This document shows positions 46,626-56,119 of a stretch of 64,000 bases of DNA, one piece after another. Source of the stretch: Bacteroidales bacterium. Lineage in GTDB: Bacteria > Bacteroidota > Bacteroidia > Bacteroidales > P3. Where the stretch lies: positions 62,001-126,000 of the forward strand of contig WQWA01000002.1 in NCBI GenBank assembly GCA_009785505.1, in the 5' to 3' direction. The position numbers and the translations under genes were made by a program. Position 1 is the stretch's first letter; every line of letters begins with the position of its first letter. The notes beneath the pieces were generated by a model. It did no database searches and had not been told where the DNA came from. It saw only the letters and a list, made by a program, of their open reading frames with translations.

Positions 46626-47282
46626 TTAGAAACGATAGCCAAACCCGAATTCAATCACACCTCCGAGTGTTCCAAAGCCTAATGTATTCAAACGAAATAC
46701 AAAGCTATCTATCATAGCTACCTCAAGCCCCAACAACCAAATTTGAAAACCCAATCCAAATCCACTATTGGGCTCTATAATATCTCCGAATCTTCCGACA
46801 GAATTGTGAAAATAGTGCAGTCCGAGCCCTCCGGACATGAAAAGAGAAACATCTCTACGTTTGACATAATCAAATCTTATTTCCGGAACAAGTTGAAACG
46901 AATGAATGCGCTCTGTGAAAAAATGAGGAGAGCTTTCATCTACATACAAATCCCATTTTTGCCGAATTTGCATATAAGCCAAGTTGACTCTCCATGAAAG
47001 TCGATTTGTTATTGAGCGTTCGTAAGCAAGATTAAATAACCCCACCGTTCGAGGGAAATATACAACACCTTTTACTCCATACTCACCGAATATAACACTA
47101 TGGCCGGGACGAGTGGCAAAAATATCATCAATAAATCTAAATGCCAGCGCCCAGGTTGGAGAATATGAGAAAAAAACAGCCTGTTCTTTTCCTTTCTGAA
47201 GAATGGCGGTATCAGATACTGATTGTCCGAACAGAGAATAACTCCCAAAAATAATCAATGCAGATAGTACAATTTGCCTCAT
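46626..47282 (-). CDS. Small outer-membrane beta-barrel protein
   Basis: 218 residues from ATG 47282; a longer reading runs into the upstream gene. A signal peptide (about 1-19, ending LFGQ) is followed by alternating amphipathic strands and a C-terminal FEFGFGYRF-like beta signal ending in Phe, so a small barrel of about 8-10 strands is likely. I do not recognise a specific family. It lies 17 bases downstream of a lipoprotein gene and is probably co-transcribed with it. Function unknown. Confidence 0.7.
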   Translation of the reverse strand: MRQIVLSALIIFGSYSLFGQSVSDTAILQKGKEQAVFFSYSPTWALAFRFIDDIFATRPGHSVIFGEYGVKGVVYFPRTVGLFNLAYERSITNRLSWRVNLAYMQIRQKWDLYVDESSPHFFTERIHSFQLVPEIRFDYVKRRDVSLFMSGGLGLHYFHNSVGRFGDIIEPNSGFGLGFQIWLLGLEVAMIDSFVFRLNTLGFGTLGGVIEFGFGYRF

Positions 47283-47299
47283 AATAACAATTCTTAACT

Positions 47300-47809
47300 T
47301 TACCACCAATGCCAAGGTGAGGATATCCCAACATCAAAACGTCCTCTTCTAACTTGAATTTTTCTGTCCGGAATAAGTTCGTGAGTAGTTCTATTGTAGC
47401 GTTCTGCATCAAATGCAAATGTTCCGGAAGCGATATGATCAAGCCTTGTAAAATAAATGTATGCTACGTTTCGTGCTACATAATAGTGATTGCTTGTCCA
47501 AAGAAAAACGGAATCAATAACATTTTGCCCTAAGGTTGGATTTGAAACAAAAAATTCAAATCTATGATCCAATCTGGTTGTAGTCTCAAGTCTGAATTGA
47601 TTTGTCGTTGAATCGTAATATGAAGAAACTTGAAAATTACCACCCCAACGACTATCCCAACGACTTCTGACCAGCTCTCCATTCACTAAACAACCAAACG
47701 TCCCTAGTCCTTCCTGAGTTTCTTCAGGCAATGTTGGTATTGGTTCTCTCGCACAACTTAACACGATTAGGAAACCTAAAAGTCCGACTAAAAATGTTTT
47801 CGCTTTCAT
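47300..47809 (-). CDS. Lipoprotein, DUF6252-like
   Basis: 169 residues. A lipobox LIVLSCAREP places the lipidated cysteine at C19. The segment GTFGCLVNGELV just after the Pro/Glu-rich linker resembles the start of DUF6252-type Bacteroidota lipoproteins, which have a beta-sandwich-like fold of unknown function. The protein ends in an aromatic SSPWHWW. A TAATTTTG box lies 24 bases upstream. It forms a two-gene unit with the small barrel protein. Confidence 0.7.
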   Translation of the reverse strand: MKAKTFLVGLLGFLIVLSCAREPIPTLPEETQEGLGTFGCLVNGELVRSRWDSRWGGNFQVSSYYDSTTNQFRLETTTRLDHRFEFFVSNPTLGQNVIDSVFLWTSNHYYVARNVAYIYFTRLDHIASGTFAFDAERYNRTTHELIPDRKIQVRRGRFDVGISSPWHWW

Positions 47810-47832
47810 TAGGTTTAGCTATTTTGTTTTTG

Positions 47833-47840
47833 CAAAATTA
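47833..47840 (-). promoter_or_regulatory. -7 promoter box TAATTTTG
   Basis: Minus-strand match to TAnnTTTG, 23 bases upstream of the lipoprotein start. Confidence 0.5.
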
Positions 47841-47879
47841 CAGATTATTTTTCAAATAACCAAATAGTATCACAAAAAA

Positions 47880-47900
47880 AGGGCGCATTAAATACGCCCT
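47880..47900. repeat. AGGGCG/CGCCCT hairpin downstream of floA
   Basis: Six-base arms around a nine-base loop, followed by TAC. It resembles the GTAGGGGC palindrome family and lies 17 bases after the floA stop. Confidence 0.55.
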
Positions 47901-47917
47901 TACAATCAAAAAAACGA

Positions 47918-48937
47918 TTATTTCTGCTCAGGATTCTTCCCCGGCGAAGCAATAGAGCCACGCATCGAAGTATCTGCCTGAATATTTTGGAACTTGAAAT
48001 AATCCATAACTCCCATATTTCCGTTTCTGAAGGCTTCTGCCATGGCGCGCGGAACTTCAGCCTCAGCTTCGATAACTTTCGCACGAGCATCTTGTGCTTT
48101 TGCCTTAAATTCTTGTTCGGAGGCAACGGCCATTGCTCGGCGTTCTTCGGCTTTCGCTTGGGCAATTTTTTTATCTGCTTCTGCCTGGTCCATTTGAAGT
48201 TGTGCTCCAATGTTTCTTCCTACCGTGATATCTGCAATGTCAATCGACAAAATTTCAAACGCCGTGCCGGAATCCAAACCTTTCGAAAGTACAACTTTGG
48301 AAATCGAATCCGGATTTTCTAACACATCTTTGTGTGTGCCTGCGGAACCAACCGACGATACAATTCCTTCACCAACACGAGCCAAAATAGTTTCCTCGCC
48401 TGCTCCTCCAACCAATTGCTTGATATTTGTACGAACAGTCACACGAGCAATAGATTTAAGTTCAATACCGTCTTTCGCAACAGCAGAAATTTCTTTTGTA
48501 GTGATTACTTTTGGGTTTACCGACATTTGAACGGCTTCCAAAACATCGCGACCAGCCAAGTCAATAGCAGTAGCAGTTTTGAAATCCAAACCCAAATTGG
48601 CTTTATCTGCCGAAATCAGCGAATTTACAACCGAATTGAGTCGTCCGCCGGCCAGATAATGTGCCTCCATTTCGTTACGATTTAATTCCAACCCGGCTTT
48701 GCGAGATGCAATCATGTTGCGAACGATAATTTCGGGCGACACTTTCCTCCAACGCATCAAAATGAGTTGAATCAACGGAATTCTTACCCCGGAGACGAAG
48801 GCGTTTACCCACAATCCGACCGGAACAAAGAAAAACAATAGCCAAAGGACAAAAATACTTCCAAAGGCGATAACAAGAATCAAGCCGATATTGACATCGG
48901 GCACTTGCTGAGCTTGTAATAGAATAGAATTGAACAT
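47918..48937 (-). CDS. floA: Flotillin-like protein FloA
   Basis: 339 residues. A short N-terminus is followed by a long hydrophobic re-entrant or transmembrane region (about 16-65), an SPFH-like domain (about 70-230) with [20 protein letters not shown] and an Ala/Glu-rich helical region (about 235-310; [20 protein letters not shown]). It matches the FloA (YqfA) family, which organises functional membrane microdomains. It is encoded alone with its own TATCTTTG box. Confidence 0.95.
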   Translation of the reverse strand: MFNSILLQAQQVPDVNIGLILVIAFGSIFVLWLLFFFVPVGLWVNAFVSGVRIPLIQLILMRWRKVSPEIIVRNMIASRKAGLELNRNEMEAHYLAGGRLNSVVNSLISADKANLGLDFKTATAIDLAGRDVLEAVQMSVNPKVITTKEISAVAKDGIELKSIARVTVRTNIKQLVGGAGEETILARVGEGIVSSVGSAGTHKDVLENPDSISKVVLSKGLDSGTAFEILSIDIADITVGRNIGAQLQMDQAEADKKIAQAKAEERRAMAVASEQEFKAKAQDARAKVIEAEAEVPRAMAEAFRNGNMGVMDYFKFQNIQADTSMRGSIASPGKNPEQK

Positions 48938-48965
48938 AATTTTAGGGATTTGATTTTAATTTTCC

Positions 48966-48973
48966 ACAAAGAT
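48966..48973 (-). promoter_or_regulatory. -7 promoter box for floA
   Basis: Minus-strand TATCTTTG, 28 bases upstream of the floA start. Confidence 0.65.
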
Positions 48974-49022
48974 ACAAAAAAAAAATGAAAAAACTTAAAA
49001 ACTATTAAAATGTTGTTGCAAA

Positions 49023-49054
49023 TTTGTGTAATTGATTTATTTTTTGTAATTTTG
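49023..49054 (+). promoter_or_regulatory. Promoter of the methyltransferase/glycosyltransferase unit
   Basis: TTTG (49023-49026) and TAATTTTG (49047-49054) with 20-base spacing. The box ends four bases before the ATG at 49059, predicting a leaderless mRNA. Confidence 0.6.
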
Positions 49055-49058
49055 TACC

Positions 49059-49805
49059 ATGGATAGGTGTGCACAAACAAAAGAGAATACAGAATTTACC
49101 TCAGCGCAGTACGAGGCAATATATCCGGAGGGAATAGAACATCATTATTGGACAAAATCTCGGAATTGGATAATTGCAAAAGCTATAAAAAAATATGATG
49201 TAAAAGGTAAAATTTTAGAGATTGGTTGCGGAAAAGGGCTGGTTGTCGAATATCTGAATAAGAACGGCTTCGACTGCTCCGGTGTGGAATTAGCTGATGT
49301 GCCGGTATCACCTTCGTTGCAAGATAAAATATTAACAGGGAAAGATGTTAAAGACCTCTCTTCTGACTACTGTGATGCATTTTCCACAATTTTGTTGTTA
49401 GATGTAATCGAACATATTGCCGATCCGGTTTCATTTCTGCGAAATCTAAAAACTAAATTTAAAAATCTGAAAACTATTGTGCTTACTGCTCCTGCAAGAC
49501 AGGAATTATTCTCTAACTACGATGAATTTAACGGGCACTACAGGCGTTATGATTGGCACATGCTGCGTAGTTTGGCAGCAGAAACAAACATTAGGGTTAT
49601 TTATCAATCTTATTTTTTTCATGCTTTATACTTGCCGGCAAGGCTCATACTTTGGTTATTTGGTAAACGAAAATTATACATGACAGCACCTAGCGGCATA
49701 GCAAAGTGGATACATACTGCCATTGCATGGTTTATGTATTTTGATGCATTATTATTACCAAAAAAGCTAGGAGGCACATCTTTGATTGCAGTCATGAAAA
49801 TTTAA
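49059..49805 (+). CDS. Class I SAM-dependent methyltransferase
   Basis: 248 residues. The SAM-binding glycine motif is ILEIGCGKGLVVEYL (about 52-66), and LLLDVIEHIADPVSFLRNL is the motif II region seen in Methyltransf_11/UbiG-like enzymes. No alternative methionine is available near the N-terminus, so the ATG four bases after the promoter box is favoured. It precedes a polyprenyl-phosphate glycosyltransferase and a GT-C membrane protein, so it may methylate a glycan or lipid. Two hydrophobic stretches in the C-terminal third suggest membrane association. Substrate unknown. Confidence 0.83.
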   Translation: MDRCAQTKENTEFTSAQYEAIYPEGIEHHYWTKSRNWIIAKAIKKYDVKGKILEIGCGKGLVVEYLNKNGFDCSGVELADVPVSPSLQDKILTGKDVKDLSSDYCDAFSTILLLDVIEHIADPVSFLRNLKTKFKNLKTIVLTAPARQELFSNYDEFNGHYRRYDWHMLRSLAAETNIRVIYQSYFFHALYLPARLILWLFGKRKLYMTAPSGIAKWIHTAIAWFMYFDALLLPKKLGGTSLIAVMKI

Positions 49806-49829
49806 TCATTTGTAAAACACAGTACCATT

Positions 49830-50765
49830 ATGCTCATATCCATTATCATTCCTTGCTACAACGAAGAACAAGTTATTGCCGAAACATACAAACGACTGAC
49901 TGATGTTATGCAAAACTTACCACACAAATACGAATTGATTTTTGTAAATGACGGCAGCCGCGACAATACGTTGGCAATTTTGCAAAATTTTTCTAAAAAA
50001 GATCAAAGGGTAAAAGTGCTTTCATTTTCGCGAAATTTTGGACATCAGGCTGCTATTACCGCAGGACTGAATTATTGTAACGGGGATTACGCTGTAACGA
50101 TTGATGGTGATTTACAAGATCCCCCGCAGGTAATTTTAGGTATGTTGGAAACGATGAAAGCCGAAAATGCCAATATTGTTTATGCTGTTCGTAAAAAGAG
50201 AGACGGTGAGCCCCGTTGGCGGTTAATTGCCATAAAATTGTTTTACAGAATACTAAACAAACTGTCTGATATTCATATTCCTGTTGATACCGGCGATTTC
50301 AGATTAGTGGACAGAAAAGTGATTGATCAATTCAATGCACTTGAAGAAAAAAATAAATATATCCGAGGACTGATGTATTGGATGGGTTTTAAGCAAGTAC
50401 CTTTTTATTATGATCGCGAAGCACGGTTTGCCGGTGAAACAAAATATCCATTCGGAAAATTATTAAAATTGGCTTTGACCGGAATTTTTTATTTTTCAAA
50501 AAAACCTCTGAACATTGCAACATCGCTTGGATTTGTCAGTATAGTGTTAGGGCTGTGTTATGTACTTTGGGCCCTTATTTCTATGATTTTCGGTTTTGGC
50601 TATGCGATAAGCGGATGGACATCAACAATCGTTTTGATTGTATTTTTTGGCGGCGTGCAGTTGCTTACTATCGGCGTATTGGGCAAATATATCGGCAATC
50701 TTTTTGATGAGGTAAAGGGTCGTCCGGAATACATCGTCAACGAAAAAATAAACTTCGACGAATAA
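49830..50765 (+). CDS. GT2 polyprenyl-phosphate glycosyltransferase (GtrB/DPM1-like)
   Basis: 311 residues. The GT-A domain (about 1-220) has SIIIPCYNEEQVI, FVNDGSRDNT, the metal-binding DGDLQDPP and a helix with DTGDFRLVDRKV. Two C-terminal transmembrane helices (about 228-262 and 268-295) match GtrB-type enzymes. It transfers a sugar from an NDP donor to undecaprenyl phosphate on the cytoplasmic face. The adjacent GT-C protein (12 bases downstream) could use the flipped lipid-linked sugar at the periplasmic face. Confidence 0.92.
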   Translation: MLISIIIPCYNEEQVIAETYKRLTDVMQNLPHKYELIFVNDGSRDNTLAILQNFSKKDQRVKVLSFSRNFGHQAAITAGLNYCNGDYAVTIDGDLQDPPQVILGMLETMKAENANIVYAVRKKRDGEPRWRLIAIKLFYRILNKLSDIHIPVDTGDFRLVDRKVIDQFNALEEKNKYIRGLMYWMGFKQVPFYYDREARFAGETKYPFGKLLKLALTGIFYFSKKPLNIATSLGFVSIVLGLCYVLWALISMIFGFGYAISGWTSTIVLIVFFGGVQLLTIGVLGKYIGNLFDEVKGRPEYIVNEKINFDE

Positions 50766-50776
50766 ACAAAAACGCT

Positions 50777-52987
50777 ATGGCAAAAAAACAGCAACAAACA
50801 CCAAAAAGCATCGAAACAAAACCTACCAAAACCTTTCTGGAAATTGAAGAAGAAAATTGGTGGAAACGGGTATTTATTGCGTTAGCTGCTGCTATTTTTT
50901 TAGCTTTGCCGCTTATGAGTCTTGATGCGGGAAACTCCGGCGATGAGGATTATTGGCAGCACCCTCATTCGATACATTTGTTTAATTATTTTATGTCTCT
51001 TGGCAGAGATACGGGATTTATCAACGAAAAAGAACTGGAGTATTCGGGCTGGGCTTTTGATGCGGCAACCATGTTTGTGATCAAAGCATTGAATGCCGAA
51101 AATTATATGACCGTCCGCCACGTTATGAATGCCATTGTTGGCGCGTTTCTGATGTTGTTTGTGGGTTTGCTCGCACGACTTATCGGAGGTTGGCGGGCAG
51201 GGAGTATAGCTCTTTTGCTCATCTTTTTTTCGCCCTATATTTTAGGGCATTCGTTCAATAATCCTAAGGATATTCCTTTTGCTGCTTTCAGCATTGGTGC
51301 TATTTATTACATCGCTTGGTTTATCAAAGAGTTTCCCAACCCATCGTGGAAAACTTGCATAAAACTTGGACTCTTGATTGGTGCGACCATTGGTATCCGC
51401 CCGGGCGGATTTTTGTTGATACCTTATTTTGGTTTGTTTGTAATGGTGTATTACATGATTGTGAACAAACCAAAAGAGTATTTCTCCAAGTCAAATCAAT
51501 TGGTTTTGAAAAAAATCTTGATAAGGGCATTCGCTGCTGTCGGTATAGCTCTCGCTGTGATGTTTATTTTATGGCCTTACGCCATGAAAGACCCAAGAAA
51601 TATCGTTTCGTCTTTTCAACTGGCATCACAGTTTACCACTGTTATTCGTGTGGTGTTCGAAGGACAAATGATTTGGTCGGATAACTTACCTTGGTACTAT
51701 ATTTCAAAATTGATCCTCATAAAGTCTCCTCTTGCTGTGTTTGCAGGTGCTATCATCTACTTGTTCACTGCACGAAAGTTTGAAAAAGGATATTTTTGGA
51801 TGTTTGTGCTAATGTTTTGTTTTGTGTTCCCAATTTTTTGGATTATTTACACAAGCGCCAATGTTTATGGAGGTTGGCGCCATTTACTTTTTGCTTATCC
51901 AACATTGGTTGTTGCGTCTGCACTTGGATTCAATAGTTTAATTTTGCTGTTTAAAAACAAATACGTAAAAATAGCACTTACTGTACTGCCATTGCTATTG
52001 CTAGCAAATCCAATAATATTCAGTATTAAAAATCATCCGTATCAATACATTTACTTCAACCGACTTGCCGGCGGAGTACCGGGAGCTTTCGGTAGATTTG
52101 AATTAGATTATTACTACCATTCTACTCGCGAAGCTTCAGAGTGGGTTATTGCAAATGCACGAAAAACGGGACTTGAAGCTACCGATAGAATTAGAGTTGC
52201 AACTTGGCATTTGCCTTCTGTTCAGTATTTTTTTAGACACCACACCGATAGATTTGAACCTACTTTTACGCGTTGGTCACAACGAGGGAACGATGACTGG
52301 GATTATGCCATTTTTACTGTTATAGGAATGAGTCCCCAAATGCTGAAATCCGATATGTTTCCTCCGGCAAACACCGTGCATCAAATCAAAGTTTCCGGCG
52401 TTCCGATCGCGATTATTCTCAAACGTACGGATAAATCAGATTATTTCGGCAATATCCAAATGCGGGAAGGCAATTTGGATTCGGCTCTTGCACTCTTGAA
52501 AAATTCATTGACGTTTGTGCCTTCTGGTGAGTCCGTCATTATAAATATCGCTGAAATTTACTTAATGCAGAACCAAAACGATTCGGCAATTTTATATCTC
52601 AACAAACTTTTGGCATTCGACCCTCGAAACGAAATCGCAAATTTCTTTAAGGCACATGCTTTGCTGCGCCAAAATCGTTTGAACGAAGCACAGCAATGCT
52701 TGCAAGTCATCATCAACCATAATCCGAGAAACGATAATGCACCTTGGATGTCTGCTCAAATTCATGCACAACAAGGCAATTTGATTTTGATGGAACGAAT
52801 GCTCGAACGAATGTTGACAGCAAATGCCAACCGACAAGAGGAAGCTCTTAATTTGATGCGTCAAGCCTACCAAAATGCAGGCATGTCGCCAAACGATGCA
52901 GATATGGCATTTCGTCGCATTTGGATCAATGTGCTGGAGGCATTAGGATTTACAGCAGAAGCCCGCCAACTCAGAAATCAACGCTAA
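50777..52987 (+). CDS. GT-C-type membrane glycosyltransferase with C-terminal TPR domain
   Basis: 736 residues. About ten transmembrane helices (about 30-425) follow a short cytoplasmic N-terminus. The first periplasmic loop contains GNSGDEDYW with the acidic pair D56/E57 expected for PMT/ArnT-type GT-C enzymes. A soluble region (about 440-540) precedes several TPR-like helical pairs (about 550-736; EIYLMQNQNDSAILYLNKLL). It probably transfers a sugar from a polyprenyl carrier, supplied by the upstream GtrB-like enzyme, to an envelope acceptor; the TPRs would bind a protein partner or acceptor. The acceptor is unknown. Confidence 0.78.
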   Translation: MAKKQQQTPKSIETKPTKTFLEIEEENWWKRVFIALAAAIFLALPLMSLDAGNSGDEDYWQHPHSIHLFNYFMSLGRDTGFINEKELEYSGWAFDAATMFVIKALNAENYMTVRHVMNAIVGAFLMLFVGLLARLIGGWRAGSIALLLIFFSPYILGHSFNNPKDIPFAAFSIGAIYYIAWFIKEFPNPSWKTCIKLGLLIGATIGIRPGGFLLIPYFGLFVMVYYMIVNKPKEYFSKSNQLVLKKILIRAFAAVGIALAVMFILWPYAMKDPRNIVSSFQLASQFTTVIRVVFEGQMIWSDNLPWYYISKLILIKSPLAVFAGAIIYLFTARKFEKGYFWMFVLMFCFVFPIFWIIYTSANVYGGWRHLLFAYPTLVVASALGFNSLILLFKNKYVKIALTVLPLLLLANPIIFSIKNHPYQYIYFNRLAGGVPGAFGRFELDYYYHSTREASEWVIANARKTGLEATDRIRVATWHLPSVQYFFRHHTDRFEPTFTRWSQRGNDDWDYAIFTVIGMSPQMLKSDMFPPANTVHQIKVSGVPIAIILKRTDKSDYFGNIQMREGNLDSALALLKNSLTFVPSGESVIINIAEIYLMQNQNDSAILYLNKLLAFDPRNEIANFFKAHALLRQNRLNEAQQCLQVIINHNPRNDNAPWMSAQIHAQQGNLILMERMLERMLTANANRQEEALNLMRQAYQNAGMSPNDADMAFRRIWINVLEALGFTAEARQLRNQR

Positions 52988-52999
52988 AAACTAAATACC

Positions 53000-53542
53000 A
53001 TGAAACCAGAGAAAAAAACAACAGATTTTGTAAAAAAAATTCGTGAGGTTTCGTCAGAAATCAACTTGAAACTGTCGCGTATCAAGCCCGAACATTTTGT
53101 TATGAAAACACCGATCGGTAATATCTACGCAGTAGTTAGTTCTAAGGGTTTGCAAGAATTGAAAAAAACATGCGAAGATGTAAAGCCTCCAAAAGGCATA
53201 TTTGGCAGACATGTTAGAGACCAGCTCAAAGAATACTTTGCAAAAAAACGCACCTGTTTCGATGTAAAATTGGATTTGCAAGGCACCGATTTTCAGAAAA
53301 AAGTTTGGAAAGAGTTGCAAAAAATTCCTCATGGTTCAATGGCTACCTATGGTTATATCGCCCAACGCGTTGGAAATCCGAAAGCCGCACGTGCTATAGG
53401 TTCTGCAAATCACAACAATCCGGTGGCAATTATTGTTCCTTGCCACCGAGTAGTCGGAGCAAAAGGACATTTGGTAGGCTATGCCGGCGGTTTAGACATG
53501 AAAGCGTACCTACTGCAATTAGAAGGCGCTTTGTTGGTTTGA
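53000..53542 (+). CDS. ogt: Methylated-DNA-protein-cysteine methyltransferase
   Basis: 180 residues. The active-site motif PCHRVVGAKG has the acceptor cysteine C148. The helix-turn-helix-like segment GSMATYGYIAQRVGNPKAAR is typical of the family. It removes O6-alkyl groups from guanine in a suicide reaction. The first 33 residues are a charged extension before the usual TPIGNIYAV strand. A 28-base palindrome fills the space to the convergent ABC permease gene. Confidence 0.95.
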   Translation: MKPEKKTTDFVKKIREVSSEINLKLSRIKPEHFVMKTPIGNIYAVVSSKGLQELKKTCEDVKPPKGIFGRHVRDQLKEYFAKKRTCFDVKLDLQGTDFQKKVWKELQKIPHGSMATYGYIAQRVGNPKAARAIGSANHNNPVAIIVPCHRVVGAKGHLVGYAGGLDMKAYLLQLEGALLV

Positions 53543-53544
53543 AA

Positions 53545-53572
53545 GTAGGGGCGAGGCATGCCTCGCCCCTAC
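53545..53572. repeat. 28-base perfect palindrome, copy B
   Basis: Identical to the palindrome at 28024-28051. It starts two bases after the ogt stop and ends three bases before the complement of the permease stop, so it occupies almost the whole convergent intergenic gap. Confidence 0.92.
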
Positions 53573-53575
53573 AAA

Positions 53576-54889
53576 TTAATACCTCAACCATTTCCACAGT
53601 TCCTTGTAATTCACCTTTTTTCCGTACATCAAAATACCGACACGGTAGATTTTTGCGGCAAGCCATGTGGTGAAAATAAAACCTGTTATCAATAGACCGA
53701 TTGACAGTGTCAATTCCCACACAGGTACGCCAAACGGCACACGCATCATCATCACAACCGGTGATGTAAGCGGAATCATCGAAAGCCAAAACGCTACCGT
53801 TCCGTTCGGATCTTGCATGATCATTGGAATTGCAATTATCGCTATAATTAGCGGAACAGTAATCGGAAGCATAAACTGTTGTGTGTCGGCTTCGTTATCT
53901 ACCGCTGATCCTACTGCCGCAAACAGCGAGGCGTACAGTAAATATCCACCGATAAAATAAATCAAAAACATCAAAATGATAAATACAAAATCAATGTTTC
54001 CGGCACCTACCAGCATGTTTTCAAGCATGGCAGTTACTCCACCGGTAACTTCCGAAGGAACCATCGCTTCCATATCTACTGCCATTTGCGAAACTTCGGC
54101 TTGCGCAAGTGTTGGGGCCATCGCAATTCCTGCAACGGTAACAATTCCGACCGTCAGAGCAATCCATAAGAAAAATTGTGTGAGCCCGACCATGGCTATC
54201 CCAACGATTTTTCCCATCATAATCTGAAAAGGTTTTACCGACGAAACGATTACTTCGACAATTCGGTTGCTTTTTTCTTCAATCACACCTTGCATCACTT
54301 GTGCTCCAAATAAAAACACGAACAAATAAATCAAAAACGCTGTAAAATAGCCGATTCCGGTATTCAAGCCGGTAGCAAACTCCTCGCCTGTGCGGACATT
54401 CTGAGCCCTTACATTAATTCGTATTGCTCGAATTGCACTATAATCTTCGGCAGAAATATGGAAGGTTTCCATCAATAATTTATTCCGAAAAATTTCTTGC
54501 AATTGATTTTCTACTGCACTTTGCGTGCCTAATCCGGGCTGTTGTCGGTTGTAAAACAAGGCTGCCGGATTGGGTTGATTTTCGTCGGCTTTTTGAATGT
54601 GTAACAACAAATCAAAATCGCCGTTTTTTAGTTGATTTTTTGCATCGTTTATGTTCTCAACCCTCGAAAACATGATGTTTCCTCTGTCTTCGAGTTGGCT
54701 TTCAAAAATACCCGATTCGTCAACAATGGCAATATTATGTGAGTCGGTGGTGATGTTCATCAGCAACATCGGAACAAGGAGAAGTGACGCGAACAAAATC
54801 GGACCTAAAATCGTCATGATGATGAACGATTTTTTCTTTACGCGAGTTAAAAATTCTCGGCGGATGATTAAGAATATTTTAGATTTCAT
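53576..54889 (-). CDS. ABC-2 type transporter permease (NatB-like)
   Basis: 437 residues from the ATG at 54889; a start seven codons earlier lies next to a repeat element. The N-terminus FLIIRREFLTRVKKKSF is typical of NatB/YhaP-like permeases. One helix (about 22-45) precedes a large extracytoplasmic domain (about 46-170), then five or six helices (about 175-425). It pairs with the ATPase encoded just upstream; such systems export Na+ or small compounds. A repeat element separates the two genes on the transcript. Confidence 0.88.
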   Translation of the reverse strand: MKSKIFLIIRREFLTRVKKKSFIIMTILGPILFASLLLVPMLLMNITTDSHNIAIVDESGIFESQLEDRGNIMFSRVENINDAKNQLKNGDFDLLLHIQKADENQPNPAALFYNRQQPGLGTQSAVENQLQEIFRNKLLMETFHISAEDYSAIRAIRINVRAQNVRTGEEFATGLNTGIGYFTAFLIYLFVFLFGAQVMQGVIEEKSNRIVEVIVSSVKPFQIMMGKIVGIAMVGLTQFFLWIALTVGIVTVAGIAMAPTLAQAEVSQMAVDMEAMVPSEVTGGVTAMLENMLVGAGNIDFVFIILMFLIYFIGGYLLYASLFAAVGSAVDNEADTQQFMLPITVPLIIAIIAIPMIMQDPNGTVAFWLSMIPLTSPVVMMMRVPFGVPVWELTLSIGLLITGFIFTTWLAAKIYRVGILMYGKKVNYKELWKWLRY

Positions 54890-54904
54890 AGTTGTTTTTT
54901 TTGT

Positions 54905-54976
54905 CGTCATTGCGAGCGAAGCGAAGCAATCTACTGCCCTTTGGATTGCTTCACTGCTTTGCAGTTCGCAATGACG
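54905..54976. repeat. CGTCATTGCGA-type inverted-repeat element, copy 3
   Basis: 72 bases with terminal inverted repeats CGTCATTGCGA (54905-54915) and TCGCAATGACG (54966-54976), plus inner GAAGCAATC/GGATTGCTTC. It lies inside the ABC operon, ending one base from the ATPase stop and 15 bases upstream of the permease start. Confidence 0.88.
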
Positions 54977-54977
54977 G

Positions 54978-55895
54978 TTATTTTTTTGTGACTGTCTGAA
55001 TAAATATATCGTTCATCGAAGGCAAAATTTCTTGAATGCCTGTAACTTCGACGTGTTTGGTGATTTCTGTCAGCAAATGATTGATTTTACTATCAGTAGG
55101 AATTTGAATTTTTGCATTATAAAATCCGTGTCCGTGTGGCTTACTTTCCAGAACGGTAAACCCTTGGGGTAAGAGTGGTTTGAGATCTTTTTCTGTTTCG
55201 CCCTCGTAAGTCAAACTATAAGTTTGATTGCGATACTGTCGCTGAATATCTTTCACATTTCCACTCAAAACTACTCGTGATTTATTGATAAGAGCGATTT
55301 CATCGCAAAGTTCTTCGACTGATCCCATGTTGTGTGTTGAAAAAATGATGGTTGTCCCTTTTTCGCGAAGATTCATCATTTCGGCTTTTAGTAATTCCAC
55401 GTTTACAGGGTCGAATCCGCTGAACGGCTCATCAAAAATCAATAGTTTCGGGTCGTGCAAAATAGTTACGATAAACTGCACTTTTTGTGCCATTCCTTTC
55501 GAAAGCTCTTCCACTTTTTTGTCCCACCACGTTTCCATTCCGAATTTTTCGAACCATTCTTTGAGTTTTGCCATAGCTTGTTTCTCGGACAAGCCTTTGA
55601 GCTGAGCGAGGTACATCGCTTGTTCGCCGACTTTCATTTTTTTGTAAAGTCCGCGTTCTTCGGGAAGATAGCCGATTTGTTCGATGTGTTTGGGTTGCAG
55701 GCGTTCGCCGTCGAACCAAATTTCGCCCGAATCGGGTGCGATGATTTGGTTAATATTTCGAATGAGCGTTGTTTTTCCGGCGCCGTTCGGGCCCAAAAGT
55801 CCGAACACACTGCCTTGCGGAACGCTAATCGAAACATCGTCCAGTGCTTTGTGGTTGGCGTAGGCTTTGTGGATGTTTTTTGCTTCGAGAATCAT
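54978..55895 (-). CDS. ABC transporter ATP-binding protein (NatA-like)
   Basis: 305 residues. Walker A is GLLGPNGAGKTT (33-44), the signature is LSKGM and Walker B is LLIFDEPFSGFDP. The C-terminal about 90 residues form the DUF4162-like regulatory extension seen in NatA-type ATPases. It powers the ABC-2 permease encoded downstream. A TACCTTTG box lies upstream, divergent from tRNA-Ala. Confidence 0.95.
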   Translation of the reverse strand: MILEAKNIHKAYANHKALDDVSISVPQGSVFGLLGPNGAGKTTLIRNINQIIAPDSGEIWFDGERLQPKHIEQIGYLPEERGLYKKMKVGEQAMYLAQLKGLSEKQAMAKLKEWFEKFGMETWWDKKVEELSKGMAQKVQFIVTILHDPKLLIFDEPFSGFDPVNVELLKAEMMNLREKGTTIIFSTHNMGSVEELCDEIALINKSRVVLSGNVKDIQRQYRNQTYSLTYEGETEKDLKPLLPQGFTVLESKPHGHGFYNAKIQIPTDSKINHLLTEITKHVEVTGIQEILPSMNDIFIQTVTKK

Positions 55896-55974
55896 ATTTA
55901 TGTAGTATTTTGCATTAGTTAGTCGTTAAAGCGATTCGAAATGTCACAAATTTCTTTCGTAAAAAAAATCTCTG

Positions 55975-55982
55975 CAAAGGTA
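55975..55982 (-). promoter_or_regulatory. -7 promoter box TACCTTTG for the ABC operon
   Basis: Minus-strand match, 79 bases upstream of the ATPase start. Confidence 0.5.
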
Positions 55983-56014
55983 CGAAAAAATTTTGTTATA
56001 TCAAAAAAAATAAC

Positions 56015-56022
56015 TATCTTTG
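56015..56022 (+). promoter_or_regulatory. -7 promoter box for tRNA-Ala
   Basis: TATCTTTG, 12 bases upstream of the tRNA 5' end. Confidence 0.7.
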
Positions 56023-56034
56023 CACCCTCAAAAA

Positions 56035-56108
56035 GGGGCATTAGCTCAGTTGGCTAGAGTGCTTGACTGGCAGTCAAGAGGTCATCGGTTCGACTCCGAT
56101 ATGCTCCA
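56035..56108 (+). tRNA. tRNA-Ala (anticodon GGC)
   Basis: Acceptor stem GGGGCAT/ATGCTCC with discriminator A, D arm AGCTCAGTTGGCTAGAGT, anticodon stem CTTGA/TCAAG around loop CTGGCAG (anticodon GGC) and T arm ATCGGTTCGACTCCGAT. It decodes GCC and GCU. The CCA end is not encoded. Confidence 0.95.
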
Positions 56109-56119
56109 CTTAGAGAAAC

